Part shown: positions 34,845 to 45,630 of the stretch, in pieces
Position numbering within the stretch: position 1 is the stretch's first letter
Layout: each line of letters begins with the position of its first letter
DNA from: Thozetella sp. PMI_491
Lineage: Eukaryota; Ascomycota; Sordariomycetes; Chaetosphaeriales; Chaetosphaeriaceae
Assembly: GCA_021432635.1 (NCBI GenBank)
Contig: MU270020.1
Coordinates: forward strand, 1 to 64,000
DNA: 64,000 bases
Direction: 5' to 3'
Program-made: the position numbers and the translations under genes
The notes under the pieces: model-generated
Database searches by the model: none
The model's input: only the letters and a program-made list of their open reading frames with translations
Told to the model about the DNA's origin: nothing

Positions 34845-35155
34845 CTATCTGTCACTCCTGCATGAAAGGCGCTTCTCGAGAGCATTCTCGTTTCGGCTCT
34901 GAAGAGCAGAAACAACCTCTCCCATCTGTACAACACGCCCAAGTGTTAGACCGAATGCCGAGGCAATTTCTTTTGTGTCAAGGCCCGGGATGCACTTACC
35001 AGAGGCGCATCATCGATGTGGCCAGGCTGGCAAGAGATGCTACCGCTCTCGAGAGTAGTGCAGGTAACGTTCTGAGATCCGTCGAACCAGCTTTGCTCGG
35101 AGCTAGCTGCGAAGGCGGTAGCGCAGAGAAGATAGATGAGGATGAAGAACTTCAT
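34845..35155 (-). CDS. Small secreted cysteine-containing protein
   Basis: Two exons, 35155-35000 and 34925-34845, with a 74-bp phase-0 intron, giving 78 residues. The N-terminus MKFFILIYLLCATAFAA is a strong signal peptide. The mature part is short, has a VTCTTLESGSISC segment and ends ALEKRLSCRSDR, with a KR site eight residues before the stop. A TATA-type box lies at 35279-35285. I recognise no family. Possibilities are a candidate effector, a small wall protein or a processed peptide. Splice sites are good (GTAAGT / TACAG) and frame is kept. Confidence 0.6.
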
Positions 35156-35623
35156 TGTGGAAGGAGTTTGCAGCTTTAGAGAATAGAAAGTGAGATTTTT
35201 TGGTGGAGAGTTGCAGAGTTAGTTGTTTAAGATGGCGAGGTCGATGTCTTCACATTATATGGTGGCTTTCCGGCTGCTCTTTATAGAAGCTGCGATTCTC
35301 ATCCCGGAGTGATTACTGAGGCTAACTAAGATGAATACTCGATCCTAAGACCTCCGCGAACATTGTTGACCCGATCCTATAGTGTAAGTCTGGTGAAGGA
35401 TCCAAATAGCTATCTTCTGTCCATCGTGAAACTACACCCGCACGCCGAGATGAACTACATTTTCAGGTAACGCGAACCACCGAAGTTCAGAAATGATGTT
35501 TTATGGTAATGGCAGAAGTTTAACTCTAATAAGCTCAAAATATGTCACTAGTTCCAACATGCGCGAAACTCTTCCCCTAGATCACTTCACACTTGCTAAA
35601 AGCCACCAGTACCACCCGGATAC
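35156..35623. other. Intergenic region
   Basis: Holds the promoter of the small secreted protein gene (TATAAAG on the minus strand at 35279-35285) and the 3' side of the PLD-like gene. Confidence 0.5.
35279..35285 (-). promoter_or_regulatory. TATA box of the small secreted protein gene
   Basis: TATAAAG on the minus strand, about 125 bp upstream of the ATG at 35155. Confidence 0.45.
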
Positions 35624-37543
35624 TCATATCCCAAATAGTACCCGGTCACGTTTCTTCTGTGGATCGGTCCAGTACTTATCCCACCAAGGCTTCTGCCCAG
35701 AGCCCTCCGCGGGTGGTACCTGAAGCGTGATGGCTTGACCACGATCCTTGGACTTCGCCTCAAGGTCGCGGAACTCGTAATGGTCGAACATTGACAATGC
35801 CTCGATCATGTAGCTGGTTGCCACGCGCTGGTCGCGGATTAGGAATAGGTTTTCCCCGTTCTTAGAGTCTGCGGCGGTGGAGAAGTTGTACGACCCCGTG
35901 TACACTCGAGCGGTGGGCTTGTTGAAGTCAATCACAACGAACTTGTGGTGCATGCGCGTGCCGCTGCCTCCAGTTGCTTCCGCCTTGAACGGCGGTGGGA
36001 GATTCTCGAGTAGATTACTGGGGAATGCGACGGGAGGATTGCCGTTAGGAAGCTGAAGGTCCAAGCCGCCGACACTCTTGTCGGATAGACCGTAGACAAA
36101 GATCCCATCCTTCGCCGTAACCTCCTTAATGGCGTCTTGAATCACTCCCTTTGTCTCATACAGAAAGGCAAGAGAATAGAACATGCTCGACTCGGTGCTG
36201 TCAATGTCGGTTGCTATGCCGTTGAGCGCCGCGTTGGACGAACTGTGCGGCGAGAATGTGACTTGAGCGTTGACGTCGGCGAAGCCAAGATCATTCCACA
36301 CTGCAGAATCGGTATTGGCGAAGCCGCTCGTCTTGTTTGGGCTTGCCCAGAGGTTCTCGAAAGCCGTATTGAAGATCTTGACCGAGTTTTCACCCTGGAG
36401 CACGACTGCGTTGTTGTTCTGGACGTACAAACCCCTCCAAGAGAAATTGGTCGACCCCCCTATAGCGATCTTGGTATTATCTCCGTCTACTGCCAAGAAT
36501 TTATTATGCTGCAGACCGCCCATGTGCTGCCTCTGAACGTGGTCCGCCCCAGCCGACTGGCCTAGCATCACCGCTGCCTTCGACTCGGAGGCATCGGCTG
36601 CCTTGTGGGATCCGGAGTCGTCAATGATGATCTTCAGCCGATCTCCTAGCTGCTGGAGTCGCGAAACGATTTCTGGGTCATTGAAATCATAGACGGCCAT
36701 GCGCACTTGGGCGGTGGAGTCTGCAATGGCCGCGTCGAGAGCGCCGATGATAACACTGCGAGCTTCGAATCCCATCCACTCCAACGCCTCTTCTTCCTTC
36801 TTTGGGTCACTAGGTTTGAAGTCAATGCCTCCTTTAGCGCTCGCCGGTAGGATGGTGCCCACGCCCCCATTCGTTCCGTACCTCGCCACGAAAGCCTGCG
36901 AAGAAATAAAGCCTCGCGTGAAGGCGATGTTCAGCTCGCTGGGGTAGGTCTCGGCCAAGAGCTCGATGCCAACCTCCTGGAATTCGCCGCGACTGAGCTG
37001 GCTGCTGCCGTCCATGAAGACGGGATAGACGCGATACATGAAACTTCCTGGAATGCCGGCATGGAAGGGAAAATGGACCCATCGAAACTTCTGGACCGGA
37101 GAGAGGTGGCTGGCGAGGGCGTCTGGGCCGCTGTGGCCGGCTGACTCAGGAAAAGAGATGCGATTTGCCACAGGGTAGAACTGAGTGCCTCCAGGCTCCT
37201 GGTATTCGATGGCGAAGCCGACGAAATTGTCGGGAGGGGTGCCCTGTTTCCAGTTCATGGCGAGGAGGCACATGCCTTCTCCACGGTAGGCGGCGAGCGT
37301 GAAGAGTGCGGCGTCATTGGTACCGTGGACAAGGAAATCCGGGGAAGACGTATTGGTCGCCGGTGTGAGCCTTGGCGCGGATGGTGCGGATGGTGCGGAT
37401 GTACCGTTGGTCTTGGGGTTCTTCGCTTTTTTTCCATGTTTCGTCGCGGTCTTTCGCTTGGACACCCGCGACGTGGTGTGCTTTTCCGCCTCCTTCTTCC
37501 TTGCAGGGGCCTTCTTTACGGCTGGCTTTCTGGCTTTTGCCAT
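35624..37543 (-). CDS. Phospholipase-D superfamily protein with Lys-rich tail
   Basis: A single exon of 639 residues. The first 45 residues are a Lys/Arg/Ala-rich tail (AKARKPAVKKAPARKKEAEK) like nuclear-localising or histone-H1-like tails. Residues of about 70-200 form an Ig/fibronectin-like beta region. Two PLD catalytic half-sites follow: HNKFLAVDG at about 346 and HHKFVVIDF at about 532, each followed by the usual GGSTNFS or TGSYNFS. Both have the H-x-K and a downstream acidic residue, so the site looks intact. There is no signal peptide or membrane segment. The family includes lipases, nucleases and bacterial proteins of this two-domain shape. A nuclease or nucleic-acid role is suggested by the basic tail only. 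The lack of introns contrasts with its neighbours and hints at bacterial origin. Confidence 0.85.
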   Translation of the reverse strand: MAKARKPAVKKAPARKKEAEKHTTSRVSKRKTATKHGKKAKNPKTNGTSAPSAPSAPRLTPATNTSSPDFLVHGTNDAALFTLAAYRGEGMCLLAMNWKQGTPPDNFVGFAIEYQEPGGTQFYPVANRISFPESAGHSGPDALASHLSPVQKFRWVHFPFHAGIPGSFMYRVYPVFMDGSSQLSRGEFQEVGIELLAETYPSELNIAFTRGFISSQAFVARYGTNGGVGTILPASAKGGIDFKPSDPKKEEEALEWMGFEARSVIIGALDAAIADSTAQVRMAVYDFNDPEIVSRLQQLGDRLKIIIDDSGSHKAADASESKAAVMLGQSAGADHVQRQHMGGLQHNKFLAVDGDNTKIAIGGSTNFSWRGLYVQNNNAVVLQGENSVKIFNTAFENLWASPNKTSGFANTDSAVWNDLGFADVNAQVTFSPHSSSNAALNGIATDIDSTESSMFYSLAFLYETKGVIQDAIKEVTAKDGIFVYGLSDKSVGGLDLQLPNGNPPVAFPSNLLENLPPPFKAEATGGSGTRMHHKFVVIDFNKPTARVYTGSYNFSTAADSKNGENLFLIRDQRVATSYMIEALSMFDHYEFRDLEAKSKDRGQAITLQVPPAEGSGQKPWWDKYWTDPQKKRDRVLFGI

Positions 37544-38716
37544 GACTGAATCTGGCAGGTTTAGTGACGAGGCCGTAAGGTGGATCAGTCGTTAACACTA
37601 CAGTATATAACGAATAAGAAGCTTGAATTTCTTGGTTTTGAGTTGATCCGAAATATGCCAATTAGCGATGGCTCCTGATTGCAGAGCAAGCTCCTGATTC
37701 ATCAATCCATCAACCGACGTCATCTGCTAGTCCCCGGTTCGGCTCTCCCGCTTTATATGTTCTTGGCTTTATCCACACAACCTGCCGTGTTCCACCCTCT
37801 ACGGTGTAAGTGTGGCTGCCAAGCCACATTCCCGGCGGATGAACGTGATCGGCAGGGACGATGCCTATTCGTTGGGCGGCTAATGGTCTGGACATCAGCT
37901 GGTCAGATCAGCCAGCCTTGTGTGAGATCTCACATCAGTCTTTCTAAAGGAGATTCCGATTTTCTTTTCCCCGATAAAAACGAAAACTGCCGTGTTTCGT
38001 CACGGTAGATGATCCGATGGGTTGGTGAAGGTGGGTTATGCTGTCAGGGGGGCCACTTATTGCGATGAACCCTGGACTATGGATTATTTTCTTCACAGCT
38101 CGCCGATAACTTAATCGAGCTTCTTTTTTTGGCTTTAACGCTCGGCCAGATACGTCGGTATTCTATCTGTGCAACCAGAGGGCAAGTTTTACCCACGTGC
38201 TCCGCACTGGGTCCCCTAAACTTCGAGAGAGTCAGCCCACCAGCCGAGGTTGTACAGACTCAGCCGCCAACGCGCCGAATCTATACATGCCAAATCAGGC
38301 CAGAGGGGGTCAGCTTACATATTCAAACCCGATGGGAGCTTTCTACGTAATTTTGAAGCTATAAGGATGGAAGGTAAGCGGTCCCCGTAGTAGAAGAGGG
38401 GCTTGGGCTGGTGTGGTTGTGATAAATATGGCTATAGTTATAACTAGGTGAGGGCAGAAAACATTTGGGCATTTCTGCTTACCTAAACAAACAGCATCGC
38501 AGCGACGACGAGACGGTAGGGTAGTTAGCTGTAACTAGAATTACTGCTGGCCAGTGCTTCGGCCGCTATTTTAATTTTTACCAAATTAATCGAATCTGTT
38601 GGTTGTGGTATAATCGTAGTCTATATTCTCACGATACTCCCCGCGTACGTCTCCTTCCTGGCTGCCTTTGCGAAGTGACAAGCGTGTAGAGCAGTTCTAT
38701 CCAATTTAACTAATAG

Positions 38717-38981
38717 GTTCGAATCAGTCGAACGAGAGTAGCTGTTGCACGCCTTGCGTTTTGTCACTATAACGCTGCTGAGTTTAAGAGCATTGCTGCT
38801 GCTTGTATGATTGATACCCAAGCCTATTCGCCATCGGCCGTTCGATGTATCTCGGCGGTTATTGGACAATCCTAGGCATGATATATCAAATGATCTGACA
38901 TAAAAACTCTTGCTTGCTTCATCGTCGGCATGGTTGGAGCAACACTTGTCTCCGCTCTTGCCGGCGCGGTCGAGATGATGA
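38717..38981 (+). repeat. Diverged direct repeat, copy A
   Basis: Shares ordered anchor words with 41352-41620 at an almost constant offset of 2634-2639 bp: GGTTCG..CAGTCG, GATACCCAAGCCT, TTCGATG.ATC and GTCGAGATGATGA. The two copies bracket the Gfo/Idh/MocA gene. Confidence 0.65.
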
Positions 38982-39399
38982 AAGAAGGGGACCGAGATAG
39001 GACCAGGAAAATACAAGGGTAGGCGGTGCCAAGGGTGTCTGCTGCAGGGTGAGAAGAACCCCGCCGCCTCCCCCGCATCCCCCCGCCTCGCCCCACTACC
39101 CCAACGTCAGTTGGGAAGGAAGCCCACTGGCCGGAGCGCTGGGAATTGAGGGACAAGACTCCAACTATGCCTCATTTGGGTCGGCTCGACCTGTCGGTTC
39201 GTCGGGTGATTTGCTCACGACAGACCATGGCCAGCAAAGTGCAGGTGGCAGCATTTCTTGATCCGGCGGGGGCGAGCAAGCTTGAAGGGCAATGTGCTAC
39301 CCGGGAGCTGCATCGGATCGACAGATTGGATTAGGGGCCGCGACTAGAGCTTTCCTGTCCGATGCCGGTCTCAGTAGCCAGTAGGGGCCGTGAGGGAGG

Positions 39400-39407
39400 T
39401 ATAAAAG
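39400..39407 (+). promoter_or_regulatory. TATA box of the oxidoreductase gene
   Basis: TATAAAAG about 110 bp upstream of the ATG at 39512, followed by a pyrimidine-rich leader, the usual fungal core-promoter layout. Confidence 0.65.
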
Positions 39408-39511
39408 CAAGAGGGACTTCTGGAGCCCTTTCTCAAACCACCAGTCGCCATTATCCTTCTTCCTTTACCATCTTAAGTTAAGCGCAAATATATTACCAAT
39501 TCGCTTGCAAA

Positions 39512-40837
39512 ATGGCGTCTAGCAATGTCAAACGATATGCTATGGTAGGCATGGGAGTGCGATCCGCATTCTACTACCAAGCCATCATCCGGGACTTTAA
39601 AGACGTTGCCGTCGTTGTCGGCATCTGTGACACGAACCAGACACGCATGAACGCCAGCAACGATCGTATGACCGAGATAGGAGGCGACCGCGTCCCTACT
39701 TATAAGGCTGAAGACTTTGACCGGATGATCGAAGAGCAAAAGCCCGACGTGGTGATTGTCACGACGATCGACAGTTTCCATCACGTATACTGCATCCGAG
39801 CGATGGAGCTGGGGTGCGATGCCATCACCGAGAAGCCAATGACCATAGACGAACAAAAGCTTCAGCTCATGATCGACGCTGAGAAGCGAACCGGGAAGCA
39901 AATCCGCGTTCTGTTCAACTATCGCTATGCCCCACACCACACCAAGGTCCGCGAGCTCATCGAATCGGGCGTCATCGGCGAGATTGCTACCGTCCACATG
40001 GATTGGATCTTAGACTGCGCACATGGGTCCGACTTTATGCGTCGCTGGCACCGAAACAAGGAGAACAGCGGCGGGATCCAAATGCACAAGTCCATCCACC
40101 ATTTCGACCTGGTCCATTTCTGGCTCAACACAGAGCCCGAGACCGTGTACTGCGTGGGTGATCTAAGGTTCTACGGCAAGGAGAATGCGATCAGACGTGG
40201 TGAGACGAACCTCTCGGAGCGCTACCTGGACAACGAGGCCGCCAAGAACGATCCGTTTGCGATCCACATCGATGAAAATGCTCAGCTCAAGAAGCTTTAC
40301 CTGGAGGCTGAGCACGAGGACGGCTACATCCGCGACCGCAACTGCTTTGCGGAAGGCATTACTATTGAAGACAGCCTGTCTATGGTCATCACGTACAAGA
40401 ACCGCGCGGTCATGACATACAACACGTATGCATATGCACCTTGGGAAGGTTACCGGTGCGTCTTCAATGGAAGCAAAGGCCGGCTCGAAATCAACGTGGT
40501 GGAGCATCAATATTCTGCCGGCGGCGAGACCGTCACTGAGCGCGGTATCGGCGACTTAGAGAAGAACTACATCCAGGGAGGTGTCGAACAGACCAAGATT
40601 GTCGTATATCCTCTTTTCAAGGAGCCCTACGTCGTTGAAGTAGAAAAGAAGCCCGGCGGCCATGGGGGCGGTGATCCCGTTCTGCTGCGGGATGTGCTCG
40701 TCGGGAAGGAGAAGGACAGTTTCAACCGGGCCGCTTTCATACGAGACGGAGGCAATGCTGTGCTGGTCGGTGTTGGTGCAAACCACTCCATGAAGTCCGG
40801 CTTGCCGGTGCGGGTGCAAGAACTGGTTCACTGGTAG
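39512..40837 (+). CDS. Gfo/Idh/MocA family NAD(P)-dependent oxidoreductase
   Basis: A single exon of 441 residues. The N-terminal Rossmann motif is YAMVGMGVRSAFYYQAI, followed by DVVIVTTIDSFHHVY and the family lysine in DAITEKPMTID. The C-terminal alpha/beta domain has NYRYAPHHTKVRELI and the GGIQMHKSIHHFDLVHFW block, where histidine usually contributes to catalysis. These enzymes oxidise or reduce sugars, inositols and related polyols, sometimes breaking glycosidic bonds. A strong TATA box and a clean ATG (CAAAATGGC context) support the start. It sits between diverged direct repeats. Its substrate is unknown; a nearby GH3 glucosidase suggests carbohydrate use. Confidence 0.92.
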   Translation: MASSNVKRYAMVGMGVRSAFYYQAIIRDFKDVAVVVGICDTNQTRMNASNDRMTEIGGDRVPTYKAEDFDRMIEEQKPDVVIVTTIDSFHHVYCIRAMELGCDAITEKPMTIDEQKLQLMIDAEKRTGKQIRVLFNYRYAPHHTKVRELIESGVIGEIATVHMDWILDCAHGSDFMRRWHRNKENSGGIQMHKSIHHFDLVHFWLNTEPETVYCVGDLRFYGKENAIRRGETNLSERYLDNEAAKNDPFAIHIDENAQLKKLYLEAEHEDGYIRDRNCFAEGITIEDSLSMVITYKNRAVMTYNTYAYAPWEGYRCVFNGSKGRLEINVVEHQYSAGGETVTERGIGDLEKNYIQGGVEQTKIVVYPLFKEPYVVEVEKKPGGHGGGDPVLLRDVLVGKEKDSFNRAAFIRDGGNAVLVGVGANHSMKSGLPVRVQELVHW

Positions 40838-41742
40838 CTTTAGCCAGGCATCTATCTGGGCTGCCGCTGTTCAGGCGTCCTCATTGCTAAACCTGAGGGA
40901 GGGCTTTGTCTTGAGATCCCCCTCTGAAGCTTGTGTTGCCTAGTATCCCGCCTGACATCCTTACAGAATAATCTTGGAATCAAAAGTACCATGTTACTTC
41001 GTAATTTCTAGCCGACACATTAAGCCTGGACACCTTACCACATAGGTTTGTTGACTCGCTCCTACGTGGTGCGCTGGAGCTGCCCCGGCGATCATTATAA
41101 CGGCAGAAGTTCTGTCACACAGGGGTCGTAGATAATGTCTCATTCGCGATGGGCGATAACACCTTGTACCTATCTCAGTAGTCCAATCCAAGATCATTCG
41201 CTAGTATATTACACCGTAGCCACGGGGGAATGCACTAAATGACCCCTGGTGCCACCTAACTCGAACCCAAGAGGCCCTCTCTTGGTCCTGGGAGGGAGCA
41301 AATTTGCCCCTCGTTCCCTGGCCTCCTACGCCTTGCATATTTTGCCCAACAGGTTCGTAGCAGTCGATCGAGCGAGTGGATGCTCCACTGCTTGTGTTAT
41401 GTGACCATCGCGCTGTTAAGGTTATGGGTGTTGTTACAGCCGGCAGGATACCCAAGCCTCAAGCTCTGTAGTCCATTCGATGCATCCCAGCCTTCTTTGG
41501 CCATTCTTGTAAATAAACCTTCAAGTGGGTTGACATCTAAACCTTTGCGTGCATTCTAATCATCAAGATTGTGGGTTCGAAACTCGTCTTCATCCTTTCA
41601 CGCCGCAGTCGAGATGATGAACGTAGGTTTTGCGGCCCGCCGCCGTCGAAGACGGTCCTTTATACCGAGGGCAAGGAGAGTGACGCTGCAGGCGCTTCGG
41701 ATTGACAAGTTAGCTTGAGGCTGAATATTGGATCACAGCGAC
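40838..41742. other. Intergenic region with repeat copy B
   Basis: Downstream of the oxidoreductase. Contains the second diverged direct-repeat copy (41352-41620). Otherwise nothing is recognised. Confidence 0.55.
41352..41620 (+). repeat. Diverged direct repeat, copy B
   Basis: Partner of 38717-38981, in the same orientation and with the same order of anchor words. Overall identity is low, so the duplication is old or was mutated. Confidence 0.65.
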
Positions 41743-42343
41743 TTACAGGACAACCAAAGAGAAACCGAACATCAGGGCCTCGGCGCCAATGGATTTGTAC
41801 GAGACGGAGTCATGCTGTGAGTTTTTGCTGATATGATCGCCCAAGAAGTACCCAACGCCGCCGACGGCGCATAATCCACCAAAGACATGCACAAATTCCG
41901 ATCCGATATGTCGGTTCGTGCCCATGTATCCCGCTTGCCCAGCGGCCTTGTACAGCGCAGACATGAAGAGCTCGACGAATTCTCCGAGGAAGATGACGGC
42001 GCACTGGTGCATCAAATCAGCATTTTGTCTTATCTCACGCCGAAGCCGGCTATTCTACGGGCGGAATGCATACAGTCGGGACGGCAAACCAGTAGGGGCT
42101 GGCGAGTTGGACATCGGGGGCAGCTTGGTGGATAGTGTATAGGGTGATGTTGGAAGAGAGGACGACAGCGCAGGAAATCATGGAGAGCACACGCAAGACA
42201 GGAACGATCTGCTGTGTCCTCGTTTCCGTAGGCTGGGCGGGTTGCTTCTGAAGGAGCAGAGGCTTTATGAACGGGGTGTCAGCTACGCTTTCGCTATAGT
42301 CCAATCGGTTATACGAGAGAGGGCTTGGTCGGTACGCGCTCAT
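41743..42343 (-). CDS. Small multi-span membrane protein
   Basis: Two exons, 42343-42074 and 42003-41743, phase-0 intron, about 176 residues. Four hydrophobic stretches are visible: VLRVLSMISCAVVLSSNITLY, WFAVPTCAVIFLGEFVELF, FVHVFGGLCAVGGVGYFLG and EALMFGFSLVVL. The stop codon overlaps a good donor (CCT|GTAAGT), so a further short exon is possible. I recognise no family. It resembles unnamed fungal integral membrane proteins with a hydrophilic N-terminal tail of about 45 residues. Confidence 0.6.
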
Positions 42344-43096
42344 CGTGAAGTCCGGCTCGAGGTTCGAGGATTGTGGTCGTGTTCAGGAGGAGAAGAGGGG
42401 AAGAGGGGAAGAGGTCGAAAGGTGGCGTGCTGTGAAGATCGACGCTCATGGCAGCAACTTTGCCCCTTATATTTTCTCCGAACGGAGGGTTTTGGCAGGT
42501 ATGTACGACTTAGTCAAAGACAGGCGCAAAAATGCGAAGATGTGGGTACTCAGCCGATGCGAGCAAAGCTTGGCGTGCAGAGGTCGCCGAGGGGTCGGTA
42601 TACCGCCAATAGGGTACCGAGAAGCCCCACTAACGGCAGTGCGGGTAGGTCCGCTGCATGTTGTTTTGCTAGGGCTGAGCAGCTCAGCCCCCGGCAAAAA
42701 AATTAGATGTAGTAATCGGCGACTTGACCGCAAAGCTCCATATTATCGGCTATGCCGCAAGCGCAGCCAAGTGAGCGGATTCAAAGAGGTTTTGTAGGTT
42801 TTATCCCACCTCTATTTCTAGAACGGGTTATTGGCAGTGGCGGTGCGCCTGGTCTTGCCTCGGCCCATTCAGACACAAGAAACTGTCACCTTCCTCGGTC
42901 TCGAAGGCGCTACTTGGCTCGGTACCTACTGTAGCCAATCCTACTACGTAATGCAAGTCTATACCTCCGTCTATGTCTATAAGAAATAATTACATGAGAA
43001 AGGAACGTCAATCAGCCGGGCTCGCAACCCCAGCTCGACAACCTAGGCCGACCTCCTGGTCCGTAAGGGCAACCTTGCCCCCATTTTCCTGACATC
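42344..43096. other. Intergenic region
   Basis: Between the small membrane protein start and the 3' end of the GH3 gene. No gene or RNA is supported. Confidence 0.5.
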
Positions 43097-45630
43097 TTAG
43101 ATGGTGAGCGTGGCCTCTCCACGAGTGTCTCGCGAGCTCGCGCCGACAGCAAAGGTGTAAGTACCCTTCGCCACTGCCCACTGCTGCGCGGCGACGTCCC
43201 AGTAGCTGACGTCGCGCCGGCGCACGCTAAAAGTCACATCGGCGGACTCACCCGCCGCCAGCACGGCCGTCTTCTCGAAGCCGCGCAGCACCTGTGTGGC
43301 CTGGCCGGCCTCGTCAGGGAATCCAACGTAGAGCTGGGCCACCTCTGCGCCTGCGACCGATCCTGAGTTCTGGATGGCGGTCGAGACGGTGATGACCTCG
43401 TCCCAGAGATCGGCAGAACCGCCGAGGATAGTACGCCCGGTAGAGTACGTGGAAGACAGCGCCGACGAGTTAGTAGCCACAGCGGATACGTCGCCGTACG
43501 TGAAGGTGGTGTACGACAGCCCGTAGCCGAACTCGTAACGAGGAGTGATGTTCTATTGCGTCTGTTAGGAATATGTGCACGGCAACGGAGTGTCAAATCA
43601 AGGGAGCGAAGCGGTTACCTTTGCATCAAACCAGCGGTAATCGATCAATCCCGCCTCGGTAAAATCACAGTCGGCCGTGTAGCAGATGCTGACGGGATAG
43701 TCGCTCTCGTTCTTGGCAATCGTGTTCGTCAACTTGCCGCTCGGGTTGACATCGCCGTAGAGAACGTCAGCAATCGCGTTGCCGCTCTCCTGGCCCAGCA
43801 GGCCACCGTAAAGCACGGCCGTGATGTTGTCGTTCTCAATCCACTGGTCGACAAGGCGAGGACCAACCGTGTTGATGACGACGATGGTGTTGTTGCAGCT
43901 TGCCGCCACGGTCGCCACCATCGTATCCTGGTCAGCGTTGTATAGCTCAGTGCGGTCCGCACCCTCGCCCGAGTAGGCGTTCAGGAAGACGAGGCATGCC
44001 GCCGAGTTGGCAGCGTAGTTGGTGAAGGACGGGCTTGAGGCAGTACCGGAGCCCAGATTGCCCAGGTTCATGCCACCGGCGCCACCGCCGCCGCCACCAC
44101 CACCAGTGGTGCCATTGCCAGTCCCGTTACCGCCGGTAGGCGCACCACCGCCTCCACCGAAGCCGCCAGAGCTAGAGGTAGAAGAGTACGTGTCGTTAGT
44201 GATCCACCAGATCATGCCACCATCAGTAGCCACCCGCATGGTCAAGGCCGACTGAGGCGTGATGAGGTACGGGAGCGAAAGCTGACCGCTTCCGGAACCG
44301 CTGACCAGATGGCCATCATAGGTCGGGCTTCCGTTTCCCTGGACGCTGAATCCATGGTTCGGGCCGGCGAGCGATGCGCCCGCGTGGGCTCCGAAGATGC
44401 TCAAGGTTCGCGGGTTGCTGAGCGGCAGTCCCCTGCCACCAGTGTTGTCGTTCTTCAGCAGCACCAGAGACTCGGCCGCGATGGTGCGGATGAGGGCAGA
44501 GTGGTTCCCTCGCACATCGCGGTACTCGGTCGAGCTAGCCTGCGAGGGCTGCTGGCCGTCATCGAGGCCCACGTAGTAGTACCCGATGACGTTGCGGATG
44601 GCCATATCATCCAGTCTCTCCTGTGTAAAGGAGCCATTAGCGATGCCGGCCTCGAGAACGGTCTCTGTCCAGAGGCTCCCGGAACCATAATCCAGCCCGG
44701 CATTTGCAGAACCGTACGCTGTGGCCTGAGAGTTGACGTCCGGCAGCACCAAACCGGGGAATCCCAGCTCTGTCTTCAGAAGGCCTGACAGGGAGGCGGA
44801 GTTCTCGCACGAGAGGGTATCATTGATCCTACTCATAGTCAGCATTGAGCTAGGGAGCGGACGCGTAGAGGACAAACCTGTTCATAGAGCACATGACAGC
44901 GCCCATACCAGCGTTGACACCGTCTGCAAAAGGCCACAGGTACAACTCGTGGGTCGTCTTGTCGTCGGTGCTCGACGAGTAGACGGTAGTCGTAGAGGCG
45001 GACAGGCCGGCAGACCGGTTGGTCTCTTGCTCGTTGAGCAGGAAATGCCGGCCAGCTGCGATGACGCCTGCGGAGTTCTGGCCAGCGATGGCCTTCCCCA
45101 TGGCGATACCCGTGAGGTAAGGGTCCGGCGAGAATGCCTCGGGCTGCCGGCCGCCCCACGGGGTGCGTCCAAGCGGGCCGCATTCGGGTCCGTTGATCAG
45201 GTTGTAGCCCATGCCGTAGAACTCATCTCCCACAGCTTTGAACTGCGCCTCAAAGTGCTGACGATCCCATGTCATGGTCAAGGCATTGGCCATGCTGAAT
45301 CCTGATACATAGAACTGGTAGTTGATGCCGCTGACGCCATCCTTGTTCTTGAGCGCGGTCCATTCCCCGTCTATGCTCTGACCCGTGATGATGGCGACCT
45401 TCTGGGTGTTGTTCAGCGTGGCGACGAACGCCTTTGCCTTCTCGTAGGCGTCCGCATAAACGCCAAGATCGACTTCACATCTTGTTAGAGACTGCTATTG
45501 TACATCTGCTACTTCTCAAGTACTTGCCGTATCCCGATGAGAGGATTGCCGTGTCGCTTCCCGTGGAGTTGGATGCTGCGTGACCAGCACCAGCCAGGGC
45601 AGCTGCTGCTAATAGTTGAGAGCCTCTCAT
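43097..45630 (-). CDS. Secreted GH3 beta-glucosidase with Gly-rich insert
   Basis: Four exons: 45630-45524, 45480-44878, 44828-43619 and 43552-43097, giving 791 residues. A signal peptide (MRGSQLLAAAALAGAGHA) starts at ATG 45630. The barrel domain shows NGPECGPLGRTPWGGR, GVIAAGRHFLLNEQE and CSMNRINDTLSCENS. The nucleophile region GLVLPDVNSQ takes the place of the usual MSDW segment. The second domain has ESLVLLKNDN, and the acid/base region SGEGADR is present. The fibronectin-III-like C-terminus includes QLYVGFPDEA. Between the two catalytic domains lies a run of about 40 residues, mostly glycine (44066-44185), not typical of the family. The enzyme should release glucose from beta-glucosides in the cell wall or medium. 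Confidence 0.9.

Larger units (their letters stand above)
37544..39511. other. Divergent intergenic region with repeat copy A
   Basis: Nearly 2 kb between the PLD-like gene and the oxidoreductase gene. It holds one copy of a diverged direct repeat (38717-38981) and a TATA box at 39400. The rest is featureless. Confidence 0.55.

Noticed and set aside
43556-44788. Long plus-strand frames opposite the GH3 gene
   Set aside because: Shadow frames of a GC-rich coding region. Gly-rich codons read as Pro-rich on the other strand.
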